A DNA stretch of 64,000 bases, from NCBI RefSeq assembly GCF_003350295.1, contig NZ_QLYY01000015.1, positions 114,630 to 178,629 on the forward strand, read 5' to 3'. A program made the position numbers and the translations under genes. Of the stretch, positions 1 to 7,750 are shown one piece after another. The notes under the pieces are model-generated. The model saw only the letters and a program-made list of their open reading frames with translations, searched no databases and was not told the DNA's origin. This stretch comes from Vibrio tetraodonis (GTDB taxonomy: Bacteria > Pseudomonadota > Gammaproteobacteria > Enterobacterales > Vibrionaceae). Position 1 is the first letter of the stretch, and every line of letters starts with the position of its first letter.

Positions 1-418
1 CGATCAGAGAACATCCTGCTTGGACACAGCCTTCAGCAATACCAGAGACAACGTCTGCCGCGGTATCGACATCCAATTTTCCTGTTGCGTAGTAATCAAG
101 GAAAAATAATGGCTCAGCGCCTTGTACAATCAGATCATTAACGCACATCGCGACAAGATCGACGCCAATGGTGTCATGTTTGTTCATATCCAATGCAAGA
201 CGCAGTTTGGTTCCTACGCCATCTGTGCCGGAAACAAGTACAGGTTGCTTGTATTTAGTTGGTAATTCACACAGCGCACCAAAACCGCCAATGCCTCCCA
301 TGACTTCAGGGCGACGAGTACGTTTAACCGCCCCTTTGATGCGGTCAACTAGAGCGTTACCCGCGTCGATATCTACGCCAGCGTCTTTATAGCTAAGAGA
401 AGTGTTATCAGCACTCAC
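1..418 (-). CDS. purM: Phosphoribosylformylglycinamidine cyclo-ligase (AIR synthetase), N-terminal part
   Basis: Catalyses the ATP-dependent closure of FGAM to aminoimidazole ribotide, the fifth step of purine synthesis, in the cytosol. The reverse strand reads [20 protein letters not shown], followed by the family's [10 protein letters not shown] and [10 protein letters not shown] stretches and an [13 protein letters not shown] region, all typical of PurM. The gene runs off the left edge, so only about 139 codons are visible. The start is a GTG at 418-416 with GAGGA at 430-426 seven bases upstream. It is transcribed away from upp, as in E. coli. A promoter with a PurR operator over its -35 lies directly upstream, so purine repression is expected. 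The identity is certain; the start is well supported. Confidence 0.95.
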   Translation of the reverse strand, partial: MSADNTSLSYKDAGVDIDAGNALVDRIKGAVKRTRRPEVMGGIGGFGALCELPTKYKQPVLVSGTDGVGTKLRLALDMNKHDTIGVDLVAMCVNDLIVQGAEPLFFLDYYATGKLDVDTAADVVSGIAEGCVQAGCSLI

Positions 419-460
419 AAGCAAGTCCTCAGTTTTAATATTGGATATGAAATCGGCGCT

Positions 461-490
461 ATTCTAACAGTGGACAACACTATATGGCAA
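461..490 (-). promoter_or_regulatory. purM promoter
   Basis: On the minus strand a -35 TTGCCA (490-485) and a -10 TAGAAT (466-461) are separated by 18 bases, and the -10 is preceded by TGT, giving an extended -10. The -35 lies inside the PurR operator, a classical repression geometry. Confidence 0.6.
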
Positions 491-500
491 ACGTTTGCGT
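485..500. promoter_or_regulatory. PurR operator between purM and upp
   Basis: TGGCAAACGTTTGCGT matches the palindromic PurR consensus ACGCAAACGTTTGCGT at 14 of 16 positions, including the central CAAACGTTTG. It overlaps the -35 of purM and lies about 47 bases upstream of the upp -10, so the main target is probably purM. Confidence 0.85.
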
Positions 501-546
501 GGGTTTTTCTTTTGTTCTAACTCAAGAATTACCCAGCGAAATCATT

Positions 547-552
547 TATAAT
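547..552 (+). promoter_or_regulatory. Possible upp -10 element
   Basis: A perfect TATAAT sits 43 bases before the upp start. No good -35 is found at the usual 16-18 base spacing, so this is a tentative promoter. Confidence 0.4.
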
Positions 553-595
553 CCGCAGGTTTGTTTAAATTTTATCTAATTACTCGGAGATGGAA

Positions 596-1222
596 ATGAA
601 AGTTGTTGAAGTAACACACCCTCTGGTTAAGCATAAAATCGGCCTGATGAGAGAAGGTGATATCAGTACAAAGCGTTTTCGTGAGCTTGCAACGGAAGTG
701 GGCAGTTTGCTGACTTATGAAGCAACTTCAGACTTTGCAATGGAAAAAGTCACCATCGAGGGGTGGGATGGTCCGGTAGAAGTTGACCAAATTAAGGGTA
801 AAAAAGTCACTGTAGTGCCTATTTTGCGCGCGGGTTTGGGCATGATGGATGGTGTGCTTGAACATGTACCAAGCGCGCGCATCAGTGTGGTGGGTATTTA
901 CCGTGATGAAGAAACGCTTGAACCAGTACCTTACTTTAACAAACTGGCTTCTAATATTGATGAGCGAATCGCTTTGGTAGTAGACCCTATGCTGGCCACT
1001 GGTGGTTCTATGATAGCGACTATTGATTTACTCAAAGAGAAGGGATGTAACCAGATTAAAGTATTAGTATTGGTTGCAGCACCTGAAGGTATTGAAGCAC
1101 TTGAAAAAGCTCACCCAGATGTTGAACTTTACACTGCCGCTATCGATGAAAAACTTAACGATAAAGGTTATATCGTGCCAGGCTTAGGTGATGCTGGCGA
1201 TAAGATTTTCGGCACTAAATAA
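596..1222 (+). CDS. upp: Uracil phosphoribosyltransferase
   Basis: Converts uracil and PRPP to UMP for pyrimidine salvage in the cytosol. The 208-residue product has the length of E. coli Upp and nearly the same sequence: [20 protein letters not shown] at the N-terminus, the PRPP-binding [11 protein letters not shown] around residues 127-137 and the C-terminal [13 protein letters not shown]. The start at 596 is preferred over the in-frame ATG at 590 because GGAG at 586-589 then lies six bases upstream and the protein matches the family N-terminus. An intrinsic terminator follows directly. No uraA permease gene follows, unlike the upp-uraA pair in E. coli. Confidence 0.97.
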   Translation: MKVVEVTHPLVKHKIGLMREGDISTKRFRELATEVGSLLTYEATSDFAMEKVTIEGWDGPVEVDQIKGKKVTVVPILRAGLGMMDGVLEHVPSARISVVGIYRDEETLEPVPYFNKLASNIDERIALVVDPMLATGGSMIATIDLLKEKGCNQIKVLVLVAAPEGIEALEKAHPDVELYTAAIDEKLNDKGYIVPGLGDAGDKIFGTK

Positions 1223-1239
1223 ATGTAAATAAGTTAAAC

Positions 1240-1265
1240 AAAAAGGGAGCCATGGCTCCCTTTTT
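1240..1265 (+). terminator. upp terminator
   Basis: GGGAGCC and GGCTCCC form a tight hairpin, flanked by AAAAA upstream and TTTTT downstream. The A and T tracts make it usable from both sides, so it may also end metQ transcripts from the opposite strand. Confidence 0.85.
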
Positions 1266-1293
1266 ACATCGTTACTGTAATCTATTTACGCTA

Positions 1294-2103
1294 TTACCAG
1301 CCTTTGACTACGCCGCCTTGGAAAATCTTATAGGCTGCGCTGTAGACTTCTTCAGTTTGGTAAGACTTGATGAAGTTTTGCACATTCTCAGCGTTGACAT
1401 TGTCTTCGCGTGCTACCACTAGGTTCACGTATGGCGATTCTTTATCTTCAACAAATATGCCGTCTTTTTGCGGTGTTAGCTTGATAGAGCTGGCATACGT
1501 TGTATTGATCACAGACAAAGCCACATCATCTAAAGAGCGCGGAAGCTGCGCTGCATCTAGTTCAACAAGAGTCACATTTTTTGGATTTTCGGTAATATCG
1601 CGAACGGTTGCAAGTAGTCCAACACCTTCACGTAACTTAATAATACCTTGTTGCTCAAGCAATAGTAGTGAGCGGCCTAGATTGGTTGGATCGTTAGGGA
1701 CTGCGATACGATCGCCTTTAATAATTTCATCAACCGATTTCACTTTCTTAGAGTAGCCAGCGATAGGGTAAACAAAGGTATTGCCAGCAATTGATAGTTT
1801 GTAACCGCGATCTTTGATTTGCTGATCTAAGTAAGGTTTGTGCTGAAACGCGTTAACATCAATTGAGCCATCGTCCAGCGCAGCGTTAGGAGTAACATAA
1901 TCACTAAAAGTGACCAGCTCCACCTCAAGGCCATATTTTTCTTTCGCGACTTTTGCCGCGACTTCTGCAACCTGAGCTTCGGCACCAGCCATGACACCTA
2001 CTTTTATTTTATTTGCGTTGTCTTGCTTGTCACCACATCCTGCCAATACCAGCGCTGAGGCGGCGACAGCTGTTGTTAGTAGGCCTCTAATTCCAAATTT
2101 CAT
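1294..2103 (-). CDS. metQ: Methionine ABC transporter substrate-binding lipoprotein
   Basis: Binds D/L-methionine at the outer face of the inner membrane and delivers it to MetI/MetN. The 269-residue protein starts MKFGIRGLLTTAV, has a lipoprotein signal with the box VLAGC around residues 19-23 and then the NlpA/MetQ fold (KIKVGVMAGAEAQVAEVAA, NAFQHKPYLDQ, VPNDPTNLGRSLLLLE). An in-frame ATG seven codons earlier is less likely because AAGGAG lies just before the chosen ATG at 2103. It is the last gene of metNIQ, 32 bases after metI. MetJ boxes upstream of metN should control the whole operon. Confidence 0.95.
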   Translation of the reverse strand: MKFGIRGLLTTAVAASALVLAGCGDKQDNANKIKVGVMAGAEAQVAEVAAKVAKEKYGLEVELVTFSDYVTPNAALDDGSIDVNAFQHKPYLDQQIKDRGYKLSIAGNTFVYPIAGYSKKVKSVDEIIKGDRIAVPNDPTNLGRSLLLLEQQGIIKLREGVGLLATVRDITENPKNVTLVELDAAQLPRSLDDVALSVINTTYASSIKLTPQKDGIFVEDKESPYVNLVVAREDNVNAENVQNFIKSYQTEEVYSAAYKIFQGGVVKGW

Positions 2104-2135
2104 GACTTTACTCCTTAACTTCAATTCAAATATGG

Positions 2136-2813
2136 TTATCTATGATCGACACGGCGTACAAGCGCATCACCGATCGATTGAATAATCTGTACTAAAACAA
2201 TCAACATAACGACAGTTACCGCCATGATCACCACATCATAGCGATGAAATCCATAGCGAATTGCTACATCACCAAGCCCACCGCCACCGACGGTTCCGGC
2301 CATTGCTGAATAACTCACTAAAGTGACCAAGGTTATCGTGACTGAGTTAACTATAGTGGGAAGAGCTTCTGGTAGCAGTACTTTGCCAATGATCTGTAGG
2401 GGAGTTGCCCCCATAGATTGAGCCGCTTCGACCAAACCTGTTGGCACTTCCAGTAATGCACTTTCAATCAGGCGAGCAACAAATGGGATAGCCCCTATGG
2501 TAAGTGGGACAATGGCAGCGGTTGTGCCGATAAAGGTGCCAACCAGAATTTTTGTAACTGGAATAATGGCAACCATAAGTACAAGAAAGGGCACTGAGCG
2601 ACCTATGTTTACGATAGCGCCCAGTAGACGGTTCAGTTTGGTATTTTCCAGTAATCCACCTTTTTTGGTGGTATGCAGGATAACGCCGAGCGGAATGCCG
2701 AGCGCAAAACCGACAATACCAGCAACGGCAACCATGTATAAAGTCTCTCCCGTTGCATTGATTAAAAGCTGGCTATTTAGGTTTAGCCACTGTGACAGAG
2801 TTTCAAAGGACAT
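2136..2813 (-). CDS. metI: Methionine ABC transporter permease
   Basis: Inner-membrane permease of the MetNIQ importer. The 225-residue protein has about five hydrophobic spans and the permease EAA-type loop [20 protein letters not shown] around residues 125-150, which contacts the ATPase. The start overlaps the end of metN by 11 bases, implying translational coupling. Length equals that of the family (E. coli MetI is 217 residues). Methionine uptake genes of this kind are repressed by MetJ with S-adenosylmethionine. Confidence 0.96.
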   Translation of the reverse strand: MSFETLSQWLNLNSQLLINATGETLYMVAVAGIVGFALGIPLGVILHTTKKGGLLENTKLNRLLGAIVNIGRSVPFLVLMVAIIPVTKILVGTFIGTTAAIVPLTIGAIPFVARLIESALLEVPTGLVEAAQSMGATPLQIIGKVLLPEALPTIVNSVTITLVTLVSYSAMAGTVGGGGLGDVAIRYGFHRYDVVIMAVTVVMLIVLVQIIQSIGDALVRRVDHR

Positions 2814-3837
2814 AACCTAGCACCTCGACTTTTACATTGTGCGCGCGAAGAAATTCAATCGCAGCGTTATCATCGTTTTCATTGCCAAACAGTTCTGCGA
2901 CCATCATGCCAAATTTAACCCCGCCAGCGTAATCAAGATCAGAGCTAAGAATACTGACATCAATATTGAATTTACGCGCGATTTGACTCATCACTGGTGC
3001 ATCAACAGTTGCACCGGTAAACTCAAGGCGAACCAGTGGATAGCTGCCTGCAACGCGAGTTGACTGAAGACGTGCTTGGTAATCTTCCGGTATTGAAAGA
3101 TCAAGTGTAGAGCGGATAAATTCATGGGCAAGCTCGGTTTTAGGGTGAGCGAAGATCTCTCCTACAGAACCACTTTCGACCAGCTCTCCGCCTCCGATAA
3201 TCGCAACTTCATGGCAGATACTTTTGACTACATCCATTTCATGGGTAATCAGCAGCATGGTAATATTGAGCTTGCGATTGATTTCTTTTAGCAGCCCTAA
3301 AATTGATTGAGTGGTGGCGGGATCAAGTGCGCTGGTGGCTTCATCACACAGCAACACCTTTGGATCGCTTGCCAGCGCTCGAGCAATGGCGACACGTTGT
3401 TTTTGACCGCCACTTAAATTTGCAGGGTAACTCTCATGCTTGTCGGCTAAGCCTACCAGTTTAAGCAGTTCAGTGACTTTGTTCTTTATATGTGCTTTTT
3501 CTTTGCCAGCCAGCTCAAGTGGTAAGGCAACATTGTCAAAAACTGTTCTTGATGAAAGCAGATTAAAATGTTGGAAAATCATACCGATATTGCGGCGTGT
3601 TTCACTCAGTTGTGATTTAGATAATTGTGTTAAATCGACGCCATCGACAACGATGGAACCAGAAGTGGGTGCTTCCAACATATTAACGCAGCGAATCAGC
3701 GTGCTTTTCCCTGCTCCTGATGAGCCAATTACACCAAATATGGTGCCTTGAGGAATATTAAGATTAATATCCCTTAAGGCATGTATTTCTTTGTTTCCTT
3801 GCAGAAATACTTTGTTCACTTGATTTATTTCAATCAT
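2803..3837 (-). CDS. metN: Methionine ABC transporter ATP-binding protein
   Basis: ATPase that powers methionine import. The 344-residue protein starts [15 protein letters not shown] and has Walker [10 protein letters not shown] (38-46), the Q-loop region IFQHFNLL (88-95), signature LSGGQ (141-145), Walker B VLLCDEAT and the switch His in [10 protein letters not shown]-terminal NIL/ACT-like domain (about 265-340), known in this family as the site where methionine inhibits transport, is present. The start at 3837 was chosen because it fits the E. coli length of 343; an upstream in-frame ATG at 3915 would add 26 residues foreign to the family. Its Shine-Dalgarno is weak. First gene of metNIQ. 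Confidence 0.96.
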   Translation of the reverse strand: MIEINQVNKVFLQGNKEIHALRDINLNIPQGTIFGVIGSSGAGKSTLIRCVNMLEAPTSGSIVVDGVDLTQLSKSQLSETRRNIGMIFQHFNLLSSRTVFDNVALPLELAGKEKAHIKNKVTELLKLVGLADKHESYPANLSGGQKQRVAIARALASDPKVLLCDEATSALDPATTQSILGLLKEINRKLNITMLLITHEMDVVKSICHEVAIIGGGELVESGSVGEIFAHPKTELAHEFIRSTLDLSIPEDYQARLQSTRVAGSYPLVRLEFTGATVDAPVMSQIARKFNIDVSILSSDLDYAGGVKFGMMVAELFGNENDDNAAIEFLRAHNVKVEVLGYVL

Positions 3838-3982
3838 CGAGAAATCCGCGCTCAGGTTAAGGTCAACTGACGTTTGAACATAGCTTATGTTCGAAAGGTA
3901 GCAAACCCCAATCAAAAGTAGATAGTTTGGTACTACGCCATACAGATCACAGATGCTATGGTTTCATACTAAATGTGTCAAT

Positions 3983-4006
3983 AGATATTTTTACGTCTAG
4001 ACGTCT
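3983..4006. promoter_or_regulatory. MetJ operator (tandem met boxes)
   Basis: Two adjoining 8-base boxes, TTACGTCT (3991-3998) and AGACGTCT (3999-4006), match the met box AGACGTCT at 6 and 8 positions. A weaker third box (3983-3990) matches at 5. MetJ binds such tandem boxes cooperatively. The array lies about 150 bases upstream of metN, between metN and gmhB, and most likely represses metNIQ. Confidence 0.85.
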
Positions 4007-4150
4007 AAATGCCCTTTTTCATCAAAACCAAGCGGAATTAGATAGTGCTGAATGAAATAAAGCGTGTAATAATTCAGGCATGTGTTGGCCTTTCAAGCAA
4101 AATGTATGCGTGAAAGACAAGTGAGTAATAGTAAAAAAGAGAAGTTAATT

Positions 4151-4702
4151 TTGGCAAAACCTGCTGTCTTTCTAGATCGTGATGGTGTGATTAATGTTGA
4201 TCACGGGTATGTGCATGATGAACATGATTTTGAGTTTATTGAAGGTGTGTTTGAAGCAACCAAAAGACTCAAAGAAATGGGTTATTTGTTAGTGCTAGTC
4301 ACTAATCAATCTGGCATCGCTCGTGGTAAGTTTAGCGAAGATCGTTTTTTATCGCTGACTCAGTGGATGGATTGGAATTTCGTTGACAACGGCGTCGAAT
4401 TCGATGGTTTCTATTATTGCCCTCATCACGCAGAACATGGTCAAGGCAAGTACCAGCAGGATTGTGATTGTCGAAAACCCAAACCAGGTATGTTTATTTC
4501 GGCGCGCGATTATCTAGATATTGATATGGAAAAGTCAGTGATGGTCGGTGATAAAGCCGAAGATATGATGGCTGCGCAATCTGCTGGAGTGGGCACTCGT
4601 ATATTGGTTCGCACCGGTAAACCCATTAACGAAAAGGGACAAGCTTTGGCGTCTACTGTGCTTGATAACCTTAGAGATGTTCCTAATTATTTAGATAAAT
4701 AA
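4151..4702 (+). CDS. gmhB: D-glycero-beta-D-manno-heptose 1,7-bisphosphate 7-phosphatase
   Basis: HAD-family phosphatase of ADP-heptose synthesis, making precursor for the lipopolysaccharide inner core. It shows the nucleophile motif FLDRDGV, then INVDHGYVH, the substrate loop TNQSGIARG, a Cys/His zinc-binding loop (CPHH and CDCRKP) and the last HAD motif MVGDKAEDM. The start is uncertain: a TTG at 4151 gives (M)[11 protein letters not shown] and 183 residues, which aligns best with E. coli GmhB, with GAGAAG a few bases upstream. A GTG at 4121 would add ten residues. The gene is divergent from metN, as in E. coli, and is followed by a terminator. Confidence 0.93.
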   Translation: MAKPAVFLDRDGVINVDHGYVHDEHDFEFIEGVFEATKRLKEMGYLLVLVTNQSGIARGKFSEDRFLSLTQWMDWNFVDNGVEFDGFYYCPHHAEHGQGKYQQDCDCRKPKPGMFISARDYLDIDMEKSVMVGDKAEDMMAAQSAGVGTRILVRTGKPINEKGQALASTVLDNLRDVPNYLDK

Positions 4703-4713
4703 CGCAACGAATT

Positions 4714-4737
4714 AATGGCCATATGTAATGGCCTTTT
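4714..4737 (+). terminator. gmhB terminator
   Basis: GGCCAT (4717-4722) and ATGGCC (4728-4733) pair around a five-base loop and are followed by TTTT. The stem is short but well placed. Confidence 0.65.
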
Positions 4738-4754
4738 CATTGGGCTGAAAAATA

Positions 4755-5063
4755 ATGAATGTAAAAGTACTTGGCAGCCTTTGTCTGGTTGTGATGTTAC
4801 AAGCATGTAGTACCTCGTATGTGACTTACCATTGTCAAGCAGATAAAGAGTTTGATGTGGCTTATACGAAAAATCATGAGTCGGCTGTTATAAGAGTTGA
4901 TAATCAAGAATACACTTTGATGCAAGTTCCAGCCGGATCAGGGGTAAAGTATGTTCCAACTAGTGAGGAAAAAAACAAGGTTAATCCTCTTGTATTGCAC
5001 ACGAAAGGTGAACATGCACACTTGGAAGTTGGATCTGAAGTTTATAAGGGATGTAGAATATAG
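4755..5063 (+). CDS. MliC-family lipoprotein, probable C-type lysozyme inhibitor
   Basis: The 102-residue product begins with a lipoprotein signal peptide ending in the box MLQAC (Cys 18). The rest has the features of the MliC/PliC fold: YHCQADKEFDVAYT at the start of the domain, then an alternating beta pattern and the signature Q-x-x-x-GSGVKYV. Two further Cys (C27, C100) could form the domain's disulfide. MliC proteins sit in the periplasm or outer membrane and block host C-type lysozymes, so this one may protect the wall. It stands alone between gmhB and treR, with a weak Shine-Dalgarno. Identity as MliC is inferred from the pattern only. Confidence 0.75.
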   Translation: MNVKVLGSLCLVVMLQACSTSYVTYHCQADKEFDVAYTKNHESAVIRVDNQEYTLMQVPAGSGVKYVPTSEEKNKVNPLVLHTKGEHAHLEVGSEVYKGCRI

Positions 5064-5110
5064 TTGCCTTAACTATTTGATGTTCCGTAAGGAATTGTTC
5101 ACAAGCCATT

Positions 5111-6058
5111 ATGAGTAAAAAACTGACTATCCTTGATATCGCCAAACTTTCTGGTGTAGGAAAATCTACTGTATCTCGTGTTCTGACCAATGACCCCAGG
5201 GTAAAGCCCGAAACGCGGGCAAAAGTAGAGCGTGTAATTGAAGAATCTGGTTATGTTCCTTCTAAATCCGCTCAGGCTATGAGAGGGGGCAGCCAAAAAG
5301 TCGTTGGTGTTATTATTTCCCGCTTGGATTCTCCTTCTGAAAACCGTGCGGTTGGCAGTATGCTTCAGGTTCTTTATCGCAGTGGCTACGATGCTGTTAT
5401 TATGGAGAGCCAGCTTAACCGCCGTTTAGCCAATGAACACCTTGATGTACTTGGAAAACGCAATGTTGATGGCATTATTGTTTTCGGTTTCAGTGACTTT
5501 GATGTAGAACGCTTAGCCAATTGGCAGGGAAGATCTGTCGTTATCGCTATGGATACGAAAGCGATCTCGTCGATTAATTATGACAATGATGGTGTAATCC
5601 GTTTAGCCCTAGAACATCTTGCTCGTCAAGGCGTCAGAGATATTGCCTTTATTGGTGTTGATCCTTGCGACCAAACCACTGGTTATCTACGTCTCGAGTC
5701 GTATCTTAGCTGGTGTCAGCAAAACGGGCGCATTGCTCACTATCAAACGGGACAACTCAACCTTGAAAGTGCGTATAACTTGGTTGATCAAGTTCTTACT
5801 CAAGAGACTCAAGCTATAAGCTGTGCAAGTGATACTCTAGCACTTGGCGTGATTAAACGTCTTCAGGAGCTTGGTCGAGAGGATGTCATGGTCACTGGAG
5901 TTGGCGGCAGTGAATTATTATCTTTCCTTTTTCCTAATGTATTCAGTATTGATCCTGGCTACGCCAAAGCAGGGGAAAAAGCCGCTAATCTTTTGATTTG
6001 TCATATTAATGGAGAGACTGACCTAGTTCATCTCACTCAAAGCCCAATTCTCAGCTAA
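5111..6058 (+). CDS. treR: Trehalose operon repressor, LacI family
   Basis: The 315-residue protein has the length of E. coli TreR. A LacI-type helix-turn-helix occupies residues 5-30 (LTILDIAKLSGVGKSTVSRV), followed by the hinge region and a periplasmic-binding-protein-like domain. TreR senses trehalose 6-phosphate and represses treB and treC. It is directly upstream of treB, transcribed in the same direction, with 190 bases between them holding two palindromes that fit TreR operators. The C-terminal domain ends with NVFSIDPGYAKAGEKAANLL, typical of TreR. The Shine-Dalgarno before the ATG is weak. Confidence 0.93.
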   Translation: MSKKLTILDIAKLSGVGKSTVSRVLTNDPRVKPETRAKVERVIEESGYVPSKSAQAMRGGSQKVVGVIISRLDSPSENRAVGSMLQVLYRSGYDAVIMESQLNRRLANEHLDVLGKRNVDGIIVFGFSDFDVERLANWQGRSVVIAMDTKAISSINYDNDGVIRLALEHLARQGVRDIAFIGVDPCDQTTGYLRLESYLSWCQQNGRIAHYQTGQLNLESAYNLVDQVLTQETQAISCASDTLALGVIKRLQELGREDVMVTGVGGSELLSFLFPNVFSIDPGYAKAGEKAANLLICHINGETDLVHLTQSPILS

Positions 6059-6107
6059 CTTACTTATTGTTATATGCTTTTAAATTATACTGTGATCTTA
6101 TTCAATT

Positions 6108-6125
6108 AATGGGACCGTTCCCATT
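6108..6125. promoter_or_regulatory. Probable TreR operator 1
   Basis: An 18-base palindrome, AATGGGACC with GTTCCCATT, has 8 of 9 matching pairs. It shares the GGGA-n-n-n-TTCCC core with the second site 55 bases downstream. Both lie between treR and treB. Confidence 0.75.
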
Positions 6126-6142
6126 TATAATTACCGATAGAT

Positions 6143-6156
6143 TTGACAATATAAAT
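6143..6156 (+). promoter_or_regulatory. Possible treB promoter elements
   Basis: TTGACA (6143-6148) and TATAAAT (6150-6156) lie between the two operators. They cannot both belong to one promoter because they adjoin. If TATAAAT is the -10, transcription would start near 6163, inside operator 2, with operator 1 just upstream of the -35. Confidence 0.35.
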
Positions 6157-6162
6157 CCCGCT

Positions 6163-6178
6163 TTGGGAATGTTCCCAA
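6163..6178. promoter_or_regulatory. Probable TreR operator 2
   Basis: TTGGGAAT with GTTCCCAA is a palindrome with 7 of 8 matching pairs and the same core as operator 1. It lies 70 bases before the treB start, at or just after the likely transcription start. Confidence 0.75.
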
Positions 6179-6248
6179 TAATTATATTCATGGCTCGGAG
6201 TCACCTACTCCGTGTAAAGTGAAAGTCCAATTCAGGGTGGATAAAACT

Positions 6249-7673
6249 ATGAGCAAGATTTCACGGCAAGAGGTCGAGGATCTAATAGAGAATGTGGGTG
6301 GGCGAGATAATATCGCGAGTGTAAGTCACTGTTTGACGCGTCTTCGTTTTGTTTTAAATGATACCAGCCAAGCAGATATTAAAGCACTGGAAGCACTGTC
6401 TTTAGTTAAGGGGTGCTTCACCAACGCTGGTCAGTTTCAAGTTGTTGTTGGCACTGATGTTGATGAAGTGTATAAGATTTTGATAAAGCTTTCTGGTCAA
6501 TCAGGAGCGTCCAAAGATGAAGCTAAGCAAGCGGCTCGTCAGAACATGAATCTATTAGAACGCGGTATCTCACATCTTGCTGAAATCTTTGTTCCTCTTT
6601 TGCCAGCAATCATTACCGGTGGTTTGATCTTAGGTTTCCGTAATGTGATTGGCGACATCAAGATGTTTGATGGTCAATCTTTGACCCAAATTAGCCAGTT
6701 CTGGGCAACGGTGCACAGCTTTTTATGGTTAATTGGTGAAGCTATTTTCTTCTTTCTGCCTGTTGGCGTGTGTTGGTCAACGGTTAAGAAGCTTGGCGGG
6801 ACACCCATTTTGGGCATCACTCTTGGTGTTACCTTAGTATCTCCACAACTGATGAACGCCTATCTCATCGGCAAGCAAATGCCTGAAGTATGGGATTTTG
6901 GATGGTTTGCGATTGAAAAAGTTGGCTATCAGGCTCAGGTGATCCCTGCGATGCTAGCAGGTGTCGCTCTTGCCTTTATTGAGACTAACTTAAAGCGTAT
7001 CGTACCTTCATACCTTTATTTAGTTGTGGTGCCTTTTGTTTCGATAATTGTTTCTGTCGTACTTGCGCACTCTTTAATTGGTCCATTTGGACGCACCTTA
7101 GGTGATGGTGTGGCTTTTGCTGCTAAAGCTGCGATGACAGGTGATTTTGCAATTATTGGTTCTACTGTCTTTGGCTTTTTATATGCGCCCTTGGTTATTA
7201 CTGGTATTCACCATACCACCAATGCGGTCGACCTACAGTTAATGCAAGACTTGGGTGGGACACCAATCTGGCCTTTGATTGCTTTGTCAAATATTGCTCA
7301 GGCGTCAGCAGTTGTAGGCATTATCATCATCAGCAAAAAACATGGTGAACGTGATATCTCTGTTCCTGCTGCCATATCTGCTTATCTTGGGGTAACAGAA
7401 CCTGCCATGTACGGCATTAACCTCAAGTATAAATTTCCTATGCTTAGCGCCATGATAGGTAGTGCGATTGCTGCGGCGATTTGTGGCAGTGCTGGTGTTA
7501 TGGCAAACGGTATTGGTGTCGGCGGCTTGCCCGGCATTCTCTCCATTCAGCCACAGTTTTGGGGTATTTACGCATTAGCAATGTTAGTCGCTATCGTTGT
7601 GCCTACTGCATTGACGTTATTTTTCTATAAGCGTGCTCAAATGAAAGGCGAGTTAGAGCCAGCGAACGCGTAA
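6249..7673 (+). CDS. treB: PTS trehalose-specific enzyme IIBC
   Basis: Inner-membrane transporter that takes up trehalose and phosphorylates it to trehalose 6-phosphate. The 474-residue protein has an N-terminal EIIB domain with the phosphorylated Cys in VSHCLTRLRF (C28) and a C-terminal EIIC domain with about ten membrane spans and the GVTEPAMYGINL motif. It needs a separate EIIA; the crr product in this window is the likely partner, as in E. coli. The start at 6249 matches the E. coli N-terminus (MSKI) and has a GGGTGG-like site; an ATG at 6219 would add ten residues. It is followed by treC after a terminator hairpin. Confidence 0.95.
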   Translation: MSKISRQEVEDLIENVGGRDNIASVSHCLTRLRFVLNDTSQADIKALEALSLVKGCFTNAGQFQVVVGTDVDEVYKILIKLSGQSGASKDEAKQAARQNMNLLERGISHLAEIFVPLLPAIITGGLILGFRNVIGDIKMFDGQSLTQISQFWATVHSFLWLIGEAIFFFLPVGVCWSTVKKLGGTPILGITLGVTLVSPQLMNAYLIGKQMPEVWDFGWFAIEKVGYQAQVIPAMLAGVALAFIETNLKRIVPSYLYLVVVPFVSIIVSVVLAHSLIGPFGRTLGDGVAFAAKAAMTGDFAIIGSTVFGFLYAPLVITGIHHTTNAVDLQLMQDLGGTPIWPLIALSNIAQASAVVGIIIISKKHGERDISVPAAISAYLGVTEPAMYGINLKYKFPMLSAMIGSAIAAAICGSAGVMANGIGVGGLPGILSIQPQFWGIYALAMLVAIVVPTALTLFFYKRAQMKGELEPANA

Positions 7674-7683
7674 TGATAGTTTC

Positions 7684-7718
7684 GGCCGAGTCAGTATTTT
7701 CAATCACTCGGCCTTTTT
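7684..7718 (+). terminator. Terminator hairpin between treB and treC
   Basis: GGCCGAGT (7684-7691) pairs perfectly with ACTCGGCC (7706-7713) and is followed by TTTTT. It lies 10 bases after treB and 33 bases before treC, so it should lower treC transcription relative to treB unless treC has its own promoter. Confidence 0.8.
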
Positions 7719-7750
7719 ATAATTTTTATTTTTGGTAAGTGAATTAGACG

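Noticed and set aside
1367..1756. 129-codon open frame on the plus strand inside metQ
   Set aside because: Antisense shadow of metQ without a start signal.
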